From Paraburkholderia sprentiae WSM5005 (GTDB lineage: Bacteria > Pseudomonadota > Gammaproteobacteria > Burkholderiales > Burkholderiaceae), in contig NZ_CP017561.2 in assembly GCF_001865575.2 (NCBI RefSeq), positions 124,001 to 188,000 of the forward strand: a stretch of 64,000 nucleotides of DNA. Reading direction: 5' to 3'. A model generated the notes under the pieces. That model saw only the letters and a program-made list of their open reading frames with translations. It did no database searches and was not told the DNA's origin. Every line of letters begins with the position of its first letter. The first letter of the stretch is position 1. Below are positions 45,390-53,459 of this stretch, one piece after another. A program made the translations under genes and the position numbers.

Positions 45390-45840
45390 TGGCCCTAACC
45401 GATATTGCGATGAGGCGCGCCAATGGCCCGAAAAGCCGACAGAGCTGTTTAACGGCGGGGGCCCTTTGCCTGCTGGTCACTTCGGACCAAGGGAAGTACT
45501 CGAGGCGCAAATACCGGTTAGGCGGCGAGGAGAAAAGCCCGTCTTCCGGCGCTTACCAGCAGGTGACACTGGCGGCCGTGCGGAATGTGAGAATTGAGGC
45601 TCGTGCGTCCTTCGCCGCTGGCGTCGCTGGCGAGGTTCGGAAGGAGCAGCGCGCCGCCCGTCAGAACGAAGCCGGCCGGGTGAAGGTCTCGATGCGCGTT
45701 TCCGTGGACAGCGAAGGTGAATTGTCCATTCGACCCGGTACGCGCCGGATGAACTTGAATCCGTCGGAGACGGTTCAACCTCGCGCCTTTCTCGATGCAG
45801 CGCGCAACGTGTCCCACAGGATTGGTAAGCATGGCACTGA
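45390..45840 (+). pseudogene. decayed tyrosine integrase (DUF4102 arm) remnant 1
   Basis: ALTDIAMRRANGPKSR at the start, then LCLLVTSDQGKYSRRKYRLGGEEK and YQQVTLAAVRNVRIEARASFAAGV align with the arm domain of the intact integrase, including the GKYW-type and KYRF-type strands. The key aromatic residues are substituted, and the catalytic domain is missing. It sits where an integrase belongs relative to the attR-like repeat. Confidence 0.75.
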
Positions 45841-46004
45841 CTGACGTCGCCATTCGCGCCCCAAAGCCGACGGGGAAGCTCTATCGTCTATTCGATGAAA
45901 GGGGCATGTATCTGGAGGTTTCGGCTACTGGAGGTAAGTGGTGGCGCTTCAAATACCGATTCGCGGGTAAAGAGAAGCGTCTATCACTTCGCGTCTACCC
46001 TTAA
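45831..46004 (+). pseudogene. truncated tyrosine integrase remnant 2
   Basis: ATG 45831 begins ALTDVAIRAPKPTGKLYRLFDERGMYLEVSATGGKWWRFKYRFAGKEKRLSLRVYP, a well-preserved integrase arm domain of 57 residues that then meets TAA. It is better conserved than remnant 1 and closely follows it, so it represents a third, later-lost element. Confidence 0.85.
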
Positions 46005-46498
46005 CACTAAATCATTTGACGGAAGCGATTGCGTTATATCGAATGCACCAAGCGATCAATCGTTTAGCAATCTCGGATGTCGATGGGTTGGTGCCCTCTC
46101 GACATTGCCGTTGCTGTTGCCGCTTAGCGGTAGATCTGGTCAAGCGCGCATTTGAAGGCTGAACGGCAAAATCCCGGGATTGCTCAAACTCGAAATCGGT
46201 ACCGATATCAGCCATATTGACTATGCCTGCGACGTCGTACTGTATTCGGACTTCGACAGCGCGGAGTCTGTCGCGGCCTATGCTATGCATCCGAACATTT
46301 GCGCGTGCGGGACGAACTTGCTGGTGTCCGCATCAGTCGCCACCAGGTGGACTACATCTGAATGACGAGGGCTCTCCGTGGAAACGGCCGTCGAGGAGCC
46401 CTCAAATCCACGACTTGAAACAGCGTCCGTTTGGACGTACAGGCACTGCCGCCGCGACCGTCGCGGGCCGGTCGCGGTCGAACAGCCGGTAGCCGGGT
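46005..46498. other. 494-bp gap with no recognised gene
   Basis: Reading frames on both strands are short and lack signatures. It probably consists of leftovers of the element whose integrase is truncated at 46004. Confidence 0.35.
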
Positions 46499-47017
46499 TC
46501 AATCTGCGCCGTGCGCATACCTGGCAAGCCCGCGCTTTACGGCCTTGTAAAGCGTAGTGCTCAGCTCACTCTCCAGTTCTTTCTCAGTCTGCTCGAGCGC
46601 TGCATGGAAGTTTTCGAGCCAGTCCCGGCCTTTCTCGGTGAACAGGACGACTTTGGCTCGTCCATCAGTCGGGTCCGGCACTCGCGTCACAATGCCAAGC
46701 GCTTCGAGTTGCGTTACTAGTTCGCCCAGTGACTGCTTCGTCATCGAAGCGCGGCGAGCAAGCTCGACGGCCCGAGTGCCTTCAACATCCAGGTTGCGAG
46801 TCACATTAATGTGGCTGAGCGTGCACTCGCCGTGACCGGCGGCGGCCATCTTCTCCAGCACGCTTTTCTCAAATCTATGCACTGCTTCGTTGAGCAGTCT
46901 CCCGATGTTGGATGTGCGCCATGCGTTGCTTTTCCCAGCAATCGCAACTTCATCAAACGCTTCTGTCTGCGGCGTTATCTTCTTCCGGACGCCGGCGGTG
47001 TTGCGTGTCGCTGCCAT
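46499..47017 (-). CDS. MarR family transcriptional regulator
   Basis: A 172-residue winged-helix regulator. VRFEKSVLEK-type first helix, CTLSHINVTRNLDVEGTRAVELARRASMTKQSLGELVTQLEALGIVTRVPDPTDGRAKVVLFTEKG covers the helix-turn-helix and the wing (DPTDGRAK). Such proteins usually repress divergent aromatic-catabolism genes and release DNA when they bind a phenolic ligand. It diverges from the hydroxylase operon across a 207-bp gap with two direct repeats. Confidence 0.92.
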   Translation of the reverse strand: MAATRNTAGVRKKITPQTEAFDEVAIAGKSNAWRTSNIGRLLNEAVHRFEKSVLEKMAAAGHGECTLSHINVTRNLDVEGTRAVELARRASMTKQSLGELVTQLEALGIVTRVPDPTDGRAKVVLFTEKGRDWLENFHAALEQTEKELESELSTTLYKAVKRGLARYAHGAD

Positions 47018-47117
47018 GTTAGTTGCTTTCGAGACTCAGTAGCGGCTGAACGTCATTATCGAGGACGTCGGCCGTAAGGAAGTATATCGCCGCGTCGCGC
47101 CTGCCTGAAAACCTTGA

Positions 47118-47174
47118 CTTGCCGATATGGTCAGGTAGTCTTACTATAAATAAAGACAGGCAGACTTACCATAA
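47118..47174 (+). promoter_or_regulatory. promoter and 19-bp direct repeats before the hydroxylase operon
   Basis: CAGGTAGTCTTACTATAAA (47131-47149) and CAGGCAGACTTACCATAAA (47156-47174) differ at three positions and are 25 bp apart. A promoter TTGCCG (47118-47123), 17 bp, TACTAT (47141-47146) overlaps the first repeat. Repressor binding there would block transcription. The MarR protein is the likely binder, though a tandem rather than a dyad arrangement is unusual for MarR. Confidence 0.55.
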
Positions 47175-47224
47175 AGCACATCGTCAGGCTTTGCCGAAAA
47201 TCAATTTTGACAGCAAACGCGAAC

Positions 47225-48919
47225 ATGGAACCGATTGAAGTTGACGTGATGATCTGCGGCGGAGGGCCGTGCGGCCTGATGCTGGCCAACGAGCTGGGCC
47301 GCCGTGGAGTTTCGGTGTTTCTGGCAGATGAGAAGGAGGGTACCGCGTTCAGTCCTCAGGCGAATGCGACCCAGGCTCGTACCATGGAGCATTTTCGCCG
47401 ACTGGGCTTTGTCGATGAGCTTCGCGCCCAGGGGTTGCCAGCCGATTTTCCCACGGACATTGCTTACTTCACCCGCTACGCCGGGCACGAACTTGCGCGT
47501 TTCAAGCTGCCTTCCGCGCAGGAGGCTAGGCAAAAGGCCCGGGAACTGAAGGGATCGTGGAGCGCCGCCGAATTACCGCACCGGATTTCGCAAAAGTATG
47601 TGGAGGCTGAGCTCCGTCGGCAGGCCGAGAAGCTGCCGGATGTCACGATTCGGTATGGGCACCGGGTTACCGATTTTGAAGAGCGTGCCGATGGCGTGTG
47701 GACCACGATCGAGAGTCGCCGCAGTGGGGAATCCTTCGTTGTCCAGAGCCGGTATCTAGTCGGCGCGGATGGACCCAGAAGTTTCGTTCGTGATCGGCTG
47801 GGTTACCGGTATACCGGCGAGACCGGCGTTGCCCGCGATTTCATGGGCGGTCGCATGTTCGCAGTCTATCTGCGATGCCCGGACTTCTACAGGCACGTTC
47901 CGCATGCTGCCGCCTGGATGAACGTGACTTTCAACCGCGATCGTCGTGCATTTATGGCAGCGGTGGACGGCAAAGGCGAGTTTGCATTTCATACCCAGCT
48001 GCGGGCGCATGAGAAGGAAGACGCGATCACGGACGAAGATGCGCGTGACCTGTTCAGGGCGGCTGTCGGCATCGACCTCGATGCGGAAGTGCTCTCCAAG
48101 GGTGGCTGGACGGCAGGCCATTCGCTGGTCGCCGATCACTTTCAGCGAGGGCGCGTGTTGCTCGGTGGTGATGCGGTTCATCTCTTCACGCCGACTGGCG
48201 GCCTCGGATACAACACGGCGGTGGAAGACGCTGTGAATCTGGGCTGGAAGCTGGCCGCAGTGCTGAAGGGGCGCGCTGGCGCCAGTCTGCTCGATACCTA
48301 CGAGCTTGAGCGTCGTCCGCTGGCAGTCAGAAATACGGGCTACGCGCGTGGATTCGCGGACTCCCTCGGATTATTCACCCCTGTCGACGAAATCGAAGAG
48401 GACGGTCCGCGCGGCGAGGCCGCCCGAATCGAAGCGGGAATGTATCTGGGACACCACGGCCGTTTCGAATTCAACATCCCCGGCATCACGTTCGGCGGCC
48501 GCTATGATGGCTCCCCGGCCATCGTCTCCGATGGATCGCATCCGCCGGAGGACGCGGCGAATGTCTATACGCCCACGGCTTGTCCGGGTGGTCGGCCGCC
48601 CCATGCATGGCTCGATGACGGTTCGTCGATCTTCGACAGGTTTGGATTCGACTGGACGCTTCTGGTGCTGGGGGCAACGACTCAGAATACCACCGCCTTC
48701 AGCGAAGTCATGAACCGGTTCAATGTGGAGCTGCGCGTCGTGCGAATTTCCGATCCCGAGATACTTGCACTGTACGAAGCGCCTCTTGTCCTGATTCGTC
48801 CGGACCAGATCGTCGCATGGCGCGGAAGCTCGAGCGTAGGGGCCATTGATATCGCGAGCCGACTGCTGGGGCATCAGGGCGGCGGACAGAAAGGCGGTCT
48901 TGCTGTTTTGCCGACGTAA
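47225..48919 (+). CDS. FAD-dependent aromatic monooxygenase (phenol/resorcinol hydroxylase type)
   Basis: A 564-residue class A flavoprotein hydroxylase. FAD-binding GxGxxG as VMICGGGPCGLMLANELGRRG, the central LVGADGPRSFVRDRLG (DG motif) and the second FAD motif GRVLLGGDAVHLFTPTGGLGYNTAVEDAVNLGWKLAAV, with a C-terminal thioredoxin-like domain. With maleylacetate reductase and hydroxyquinol dioxygenase downstream, it probably hydroxylates a resorcinol-like phenol to hydroxyquinol (1,2,4-trihydroxybenzene), using NAD(P)H and O2. ATG 47225 is chosen; a TTG at 47207 would add six residues. Confidence 0.85.
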   Translation: MEPIEVDVMICGGGPCGLMLANELGRRGVSVFLADEKEGTAFSPQANATQARTMEHFRRLGFVDELRAQGLPADFPTDIAYFTRYAGHELARFKLPSAQEARQKARELKGSWSAAELPHRISQKYVEAELRRQAEKLPDVTIRYGHRVTDFEERADGVWTTIESRRSGESFVVQSRYLVGADGPRSFVRDRLGYRYTGETGVARDFMGGRMFAVYLRCPDFYRHVPHAAAWMNVTFNRDRRAFMAAVDGKGEFAFHTQLRAHEKEDAITDEDARDLFRAAVGIDLDAEVLSKGGWTAGHSLVADHFQRGRVLLGGDAVHLFTPTGGLGYNTAVEDAVNLGWKLAAVLKGRAGASLLDTYELERRPLAVRNTGYARGFADSLGLFTPVDEIEEDGPRGEAARIEAGMYLGHHGRFEFNIPGITFGGRYDGSPAIVSDGSHPPEDAANVYTPTACPGGRPPHAWLDDGSSIFDRFGFDWTLLVLGATTQNTTAFSEVMNRFNVELRVVRISDPEILALYEAPLVLIRPDQIVAWRGSSSVGAIDIASRLLGHQGGGQKGGLAVLPT

Positions 48920-48939
48920 CGGCCTCAACCGAGGATGCA

Positions 48940-49998
48940 ATGATCTCCGGCTTTTCCTATGACATCAACCCCGGCCGGATTCTGTTCGGTGCGGGAACGT
49001 TCGACGCCGTGGCTGGCGAGATCGAGCGGGTAGGCGCACAACGTGCGCTGATTCTGTCGACGCCGTTCCAGCGAGCGGACGTCGAGCAACTGGCCGGGCG
49101 CCTGGGTCCTCTGGCGGCAGGCATATTCAGCGAGGCCGCCATGCACACCCCGGTGGCGGTGACGCTCAAGGCGCTGGCGGCGTTCGAGGCGACCAGGGCG
49201 GATTGCGTGGTGTCGCTCGGCGGTGGCTCGACCATCGGTTTAGGCAAGGCCATCGCGTGGCGCAACGACGCGCCGCAGATTGTTATCGCCACGACGTATG
49301 CCGGCTCGGAAGTCACGCCCATTCTCGGGCAGACGGAAAACGGCATCAAGACGACGGTCCGTGATCCAAAGATCCTTCCCGAAGTGGTGATCTATGACCC
49401 GACCTTGACCACCGGGCTTCCGGTGCTGATGAGCGTGACGAGTGGTCTCAACGCAATGGCGCATGCAGTAGAGGCCGTCTATGCGCGCGACCGTAACCCA
49501 GTGTCCTCGTTGATGGCGCTCGAAGGCGTGCGTGCGTTGCGCGATGCGCTGCGTGTCATCGTCGAGCAACCGCACAATCTGCCGGCTCGAACCAGCGCGC
49601 TATACGGCTCCTGGCTCTGCGGCTCGGTGCTCGGGACGGTCGGCATGGCGCTGCATCACAAGCTGTGCCACACGCTGGGCGGAAGTTTTGATCTGCCCCA
49701 TGCGGAAACCCATGCGATCGTGTTGCCGCACTCGGCCGCTTACAACGCCCAGGCGGCAGCTCGAGAGTTGCAACCGCTGGCCGACCTGTTTGGGAGCTCG
49801 ATCGGCGGTGGCCTGTATGATTTCGCCAGATCGCTCGGTGCGCCACTGGCCCTGAAGGATCTGGGTCTCAAGGAATCCGAGCTCGACGAGGCGGCAGACC
49901 TGGCGGTGAAAAATCCGTACTGGAATCCGCGCCCGATCGAATGGGAAGCTGTGCGCGCGCTGCTCCAGCGCGCTTGGGCGGGTGCCCGGCCGGAATGA
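48940..49998 (+). CDS. maleylacetate reductase (iron-containing alcohol dehydrogenase family)
   Basis: A 352-residue NAD(P)H-dependent enzyme that reduces maleylacetate to 3-oxoadipate. GAGTFDAV at the N-terminus, then VSLGGGSTIGLGKAIAW (dinucleotide loop), TTYAGSEVTPILGQTENG and ALHHKLCHTLGGSFDLPHAETHAIVLPH, which holds the His residues of the family. Full length. It lies 20 nt after the hydroxylase and before the ring-cleavage dioxygenase, which produces its substrate. Confidence 0.92.
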   Translation: MISGFSYDINPGRILFGAGTFDAVAGEIERVGAQRALILSTPFQRADVEQLAGRLGPLAAGIFSEAAMHTPVAVTLKALAAFEATRADCVVSLGGGSTIGLGKAIAWRNDAPQIVIATTYAGSEVTPILGQTENGIKTTVRDPKILPEVVIYDPTLTTGLPVLMSVTSGLNAMAHAVEAVYARDRNPVSSLMALEGVRALRDALRVIVEQPHNLPARTSALYGSWLCGSVLGTVGMALHHKLCHTLGGSFDLPHAETHAIVLPHSAAYNAQAAARELQPLADLFGSSIGGGLYDFARSLGAPLALKDLGLKESELDEAADLAVKNPYWNPRPIEWEAVRALLQRAWAGARPE

Positions 49999-50015
49999 CG
50001 AAAGGAACAGAGAAG

Positions 50016-50861
50016 ATGTCCAGATTCTTTACCGAGGCCGATTCGGTCAACGTGGTCAATGCCAGGATGGGGTCGGATATCAATCCGCGCCTGAAGGAAA
50101 TCATGACCTCGTTGGTCAGGCATCTGCACGCATTCGTCAAGGATGTGCATCTCACCCAGCAGGAATGGGAAGTGGCCATTGATTTCCTCACGCGGACCGG
50201 CCAGATCTGCAGCAATGAACGACAGGAATTCATTCTGTTGAGCGACACGCTGGGCGTTTCAATGCTAGTGGATGCCATCAACAACCGGCGTTCGATCGGC
50301 GCGACCGAAAACACGGTACTCGGTCCGTTCCACGTTGCAGGCGCCCCGCAGCGGGGCATGGGCGAGCACATTTCGTTCGACGGCAAGGGCGAGCGCTGTC
50401 TCTTCGAGGGACGCGTGACGGATCTGCATGGCAATCCGGTTGCCGATGCACGTATCGATGTCTGGTCGGACAACGCCGACGGCTACTACGATGTGCAGCA
50501 GCCTGGCATTCAGCCGAAATGGAACAACCGCGGGATCTTTACGACTGGCGTGGAGGGAAAGTACAGCTTCGTGGGCATCAAGCCCGTGTCCTATCCGATT
50601 CCACACGATGGTCCCGTCGGCGGGATGCTTGATGCGCTGGGCCGGCATCCCTATCGGCCAGCACATATGCACTTCATTGTGACGGCTGACGGTTTCCAGA
50701 AGGTGGTGACTCATACCTTCGTTGGCGACGATCATTACATGACCTCCGATGCCGTGTTCGGTGTGAAAGAGACGCTGGTGGCGCCGTTCGAGCGTGTCGA
50801 CGACGGTGTGACAGTCTGGCGATCGTCGTTCGATTTCATCCTCACGCCGGCCGGCGAGTGA
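50016..50861 (+). CDS. hydroxyquinol 1,2-dioxygenase (intradiol)
   Basis: A 281-residue non-heme Fe(III) dioxygenase that opens hydroxyquinol between the ortho hydroxyls to maleylacetate. The N-terminal dimerisation domain (IMTSLVRHLHAFVKDVHLTQQEW) is followed by the catalytic beta-sandwich: ENTVLGPFHVAGAP, ADGYYDVQ (ligand Tyr), PVSYPIPHDGPVG (second Tyr) and HPYRPAHMHFIVTADG (the two His ligands). AGGAA at 50003-50007 supports ATG 50016; ATG 49995, overlapping the previous stop, is possible. The set gives a complete lower pathway to 3-oxoadipate. Confidence 0.92.
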   Translation: MSRFFTEADSVNVVNARMGSDINPRLKEIMTSLVRHLHAFVKDVHLTQQEWEVAIDFLTRTGQICSNERQEFILLSDTLGVSMLVDAINNRRSIGATENTVLGPFHVAGAPQRGMGEHISFDGKGERCLFEGRVTDLHGNPVADARIDVWSDNADGYYDVQQPGIQPKWNNRGIFTTGVEGKYSFVGIKPVSYPIPHDGPVGGMLDALGRHPYRPAHMHFIVTADGFQKVVTHTFVGDDHYMTSDAVFGVKETLVAPFERVDDGVTVWRSSFDFILTPAGE

Positions 50862-50870
50862 ATTCAAATT

Positions 50871-51180
50871 TTGACTGACAGAAACCACGAGACGCAGTTC
50901 GTGAATACTCAGACCTCGAGAGCCGATCAACATCCTGCCGCTTCCAGCGAGCTCGTTACCGTACGCGAGGCCACCATTTATCTCATGAGACGCCTCGGCC
51001 TCACGAAGATTTTTGGAAATCCGGGCTCTACCGAGTTGCCGATGCTTCGGGATTTTCCTTCGGACTTCAGTTATGTCGTGGGATTACAGGAGGCAGTGGT
51101 TGTGGGCATGGCGGATGGTTACGCGCAGGCCACCGGCAGCGCGACGCTCGTCAACCTGCATTCCGCCGCAGGGTCGGGAA
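50871..51180 (+). pseudogene. benzoylformate decarboxylase-like (TPP enzyme) gene, N-terminal fragment
   Basis: ELVTVREATIYLMRRLGLTKIFGNPGSTELPMLRDFP and YVVGLQEAVVVGMADGYAQATGSATLVNLHSAAG form the N-terminal TPP-binding domain, including the catalytic Glu in GLQEA. After LHSAAGSGT the homology stops at about 51180, where antisense sequence of another gene begins. About four fifths of a ~530-residue enzyme are missing. A TTG at 50871, 10 bp after the dioxygenase, or the in-frame GTG at 50901 could start it. Confidence 0.8.
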
Positions 51181-51345
51181 CGCATAGATCCAGGCCTTCT
51201 CGAAGATGTGCTCCATCTCGAGTGAGAACAGCTCGGGCTCCATGAACATTTCGCGGGCGATCCGGTAGACGCCTTCCGCCGGGCGGAAGTCCAGGCAGCC
51301 GCTAACGAATTCGCGCCATTCGGAGGCGCTGCGCTTGTCGCTCAT
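51181..51345 (-). pseudogene. Rieske aromatic-ring-hydroxylating dioxygenase alpha subunit, N-terminal fragment
   Basis: From ATG 51345 the minus strand encodes SDKRSASEWREFVSGCLDFRPAEGVYRIAREMFMEPELFSLEMEHIFEKAWIYA, the N-terminus of an anthranilate/benzoate-type large subunit just before the Rieske site. It is cut at ~51181 by the junction with the decarboxylase fragment. GGAGAGAG before the ATG shows that the original start region is kept. Confidence 0.78.
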
Positions 51346-51691
51346 GATGGGTCTCTCTCCTTGTGTCCAATCGTTTGATCGTGACAGGCTCGATTGAATA
51401 CCCAAGTGGCGATGCGAAGTATCCAGCCAATATGCATTCGCTATCCGAATAATTGGGGGGGGCGCCGCACACCTTGACGATCAGGCGCAGACGCCCGACC
51501 GACAGCCGTTTCCTTGGCATGGGCTGGCGCACCGTTTTCGGGAAAGGGGCGAAAACTGGCCTGTTTCGCGGATTGCCGCGGCACGGGGTCTGCTAACCTA
51601 CCGTTTCGTAGGTTGCGTTTTCGAGGGTTATTACCGAGGCGCGACCGCTTTTTCACGCGCGACCTTCAGCGCACGTCAGAACGAAAAACGC
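51346..51691. promoter_or_regulatory. right edge of the accessory region and upstream region of the GGDEF gene
   Basis: Contains the former promoter side of the dioxygenase fragment, a G8 run at ~51455, and a perfect dyad AACCTAC (51595-51601) / GTAGGTT (51608-51614) with a 6-nt loop, 78 bp before the GGDEF gene, a possible operator. No gene is seen. GC content and codon use return to core values from about 51.5 kb. Confidence 0.4.
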
Positions 51692-53224
51692 ATGGTGACG
51701 CGCCGACCGAATACCGTGATTGCGATCAGCGTCGTGCTGGCCGGTGCGATCCTCGCGATCGCCGTGGCGCTGCTCGCGCAGATGCGCGCGGACGCGTTGC
51801 GGCGCGCGCAGGATTCCGCCGCCAACATCTCCCTGCTGGTCGAGCGCGACGTGTCGCGCAATCTCGAGATATACGACCTGTCGCTGCGCGCGGTGATCGA
51901 CGGATTGAAGCAGCCGGGCGTGCTCGATCTGCCGCCGCAGATCCGCCAGAGGGTGCTGTTCGACGGCTCGATCAGCGCAAAGGACATGGGCTCGGTGTTC
52001 GTGCTCGACGAAAACGGCAACGTGCGTTTCGATTCACGCGCGTGGCCGCCGCACACGGGTAACCATGCCGACCGCGACTACTTCAAGGTGCAGCGCGCCT
52101 CGCCCGGCGCCGGCCTCTATATCAGCGGCCCGTTTAGCCCGGGCGGCACCGACGAGGATCTGAGCATCGCGCTGAGCCGGCGCATCTCGAGGCCGGACGG
52201 CAGCTTCGGCGGCGTGGTGGTCGGTACGCTGCGCCTCACGTATTTCCATCGGCTGTTTGACGGCATGAAGCTCGGGCCGAGCGGCTCGATGGCGCTGATG
52301 CGCAGCGACGGCACGATGTTGATGCGTCGTCCTTACGATCCGAAAACGATCGGCATCAACCTGACCGGCACCGCCAACTACTCTCGCTTCATCACGCAGC
52401 CGAGCGGCGACTTTTTCGGCACTGCGGCGATCGACGGCGTCGAGCGCTGGTACGCGTTCCGCCATATCGACGGCTATCCGCTGATCCTCGACGTCGCGCT
52501 GTCGACGCACGACATCTACGTCGAATGGCGGCGGCGCGCATGGATCATCGGCACGCTGATCGGCGCGCTCGATGCGACGATCATCGCGCTGGCGTTCCTG
52601 TTTTCGTATCAGTTGCGCCGGCGCCGCGCGGCCGAGGAAGAATTGCGCGAACTGGCGCGCACCGACGGGCTGACCGGCCTGAACAACCGTCGCGCGTTCG
52701 AGGAGCTGGTGAACGACGAATGGCGACGCGCGCAGCGCAACGGCCGGCCGCTGTCGCTGCTTCTGATCGACGTCGACAACTTCAAGGGCTTCAACGACCT
52801 GTACGGCCATTCGGCCGGCGACGAAGCGCTGATCGGCGTCGCGCGCTGCATCGCGCAGAACGTGCGGCGTCCGGGGGACACGGCCGCGCGCTTCGGCGGC
52901 GAGGAGTTCGCGGTGCTGCTGCCGGACACCGATGCGACGGGCGCGCAGCGCATCGCCGAGCAGATCCGCGCGGCGGTACAGGCGCTGCAATGCCGCCATG
53001 TGGCGAGCGCCCATCACGTGCTGACGGTGAGCGCCGGCGTGGCGACCGCGCAGGGCGCGGCGATCGCGACGAGCCGCGCGCTGGTCGATGCCGCCGACCA
53101 GGCGCTGTATCGCGCGAAGGATGCCGGCCGAAATCGGGTGATCGCTGATGGCGCGACGACGGACACCGCCTCGCGCGACGGCGGCACGGTGACGCCCGAC
53201 ACGGATGCTCGCGGCGCGAATTGA
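51692..53224 (+). CDS. membrane diguanylate cyclase (periplasmic PDC/Cache sensor + GGDEF)
   Basis: 510 residues. First membrane helix at ~8-28 (VIAISVVLAGAILAIAVALLA). The periplasmic sensor at ~30-275 has the PDC/Cache signatures HADRDYFKVQ and GLYISGPFSPG. Second membrane helix at ~283-308, then GGDEF at ~325-490 with DGLTGLNNRRAF, ARFGGEEFAVLLP (active site GGEEF) and the allosteric I-site RPGD five residues upstream. It makes c-di-GMP from GTP in response to an unknown periplasmic ligand. A Thr/Asp-rich tail follows. The EAL phosphodiesterase lies 3.6 kb away. Confidence 0.93.
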   Translation: MVTRRPNTVIAISVVLAGAILAIAVALLAQMRADALRRAQDSAANISLLVERDVSRNLEIYDLSLRAVIDGLKQPGVLDLPPQIRQRVLFDGSISAKDMGSVFVLDENGNVRFDSRAWPPHTGNHADRDYFKVQRASPGAGLYISGPFSPGGTDEDLSIALSRRISRPDGSFGGVVVGTLRLTYFHRLFDGMKLGPSGSMALMRSDGTMLMRRPYDPKTIGINLTGTANYSRFITQPSGDFFGTAAIDGVERWYAFRHIDGYPLILDVALSTHDIYVEWRRRAWIIGTLIGALDATIIALAFLFSYQLRRRRAAEEELRELARTDGLTGLNNRRAFEELVNDEWRRAQRNGRPLSLLLIDVDNFKGFNDLYGHSAGDEALIGVARCIAQNVRRPGDTAARFGGEEFAVLLPDTDATGAQRIAEQIRAAVQALQCRHVASAHHVLTVSAGVATAQGAAIATSRALVDAADQALYRAKDAGRNRVIADGATTDTASRDGGTVTPDTDARGAN

Positions 53225-53246
53225 CGCGCGTTCAGGTCGCGCTTTT

Positions 53247-53348
53247 CGGCCTGCTTCACCGACTGCTTCTCGGCCCGCTTGCCAGCCCGCTTGCCAGCCC
53301 GCTTCTCGGCCCGCTTCTCGGCCTGCTTCTTAGCCCGCTTGCCAGCCC
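53247..53348. repeat. eight 12-bp tandem repeats
   Basis: Units such as CGGCCCGCTTCT and CAGCCCGCTTGC follow one another from 53247 to 53342, with a partial ninth copy. They lie between the GGDEF stop and the permease gene. Read on the minus strand they would encode a Lys/Arg-rich AEKR/AGKR repeat, but no supported gene uses that frame. Confidence 0.75.
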
Positions 53349-53459
53349 TTATTGCTCTCCGTAAACTCGCGCGTGACTTTGCCGGACCCACGCCGCAGCG
53401 CGTGATCGGCACCCAACCTCGCCGCATACACCACGCCGACCCTGAGGAGAATTCCCGCG

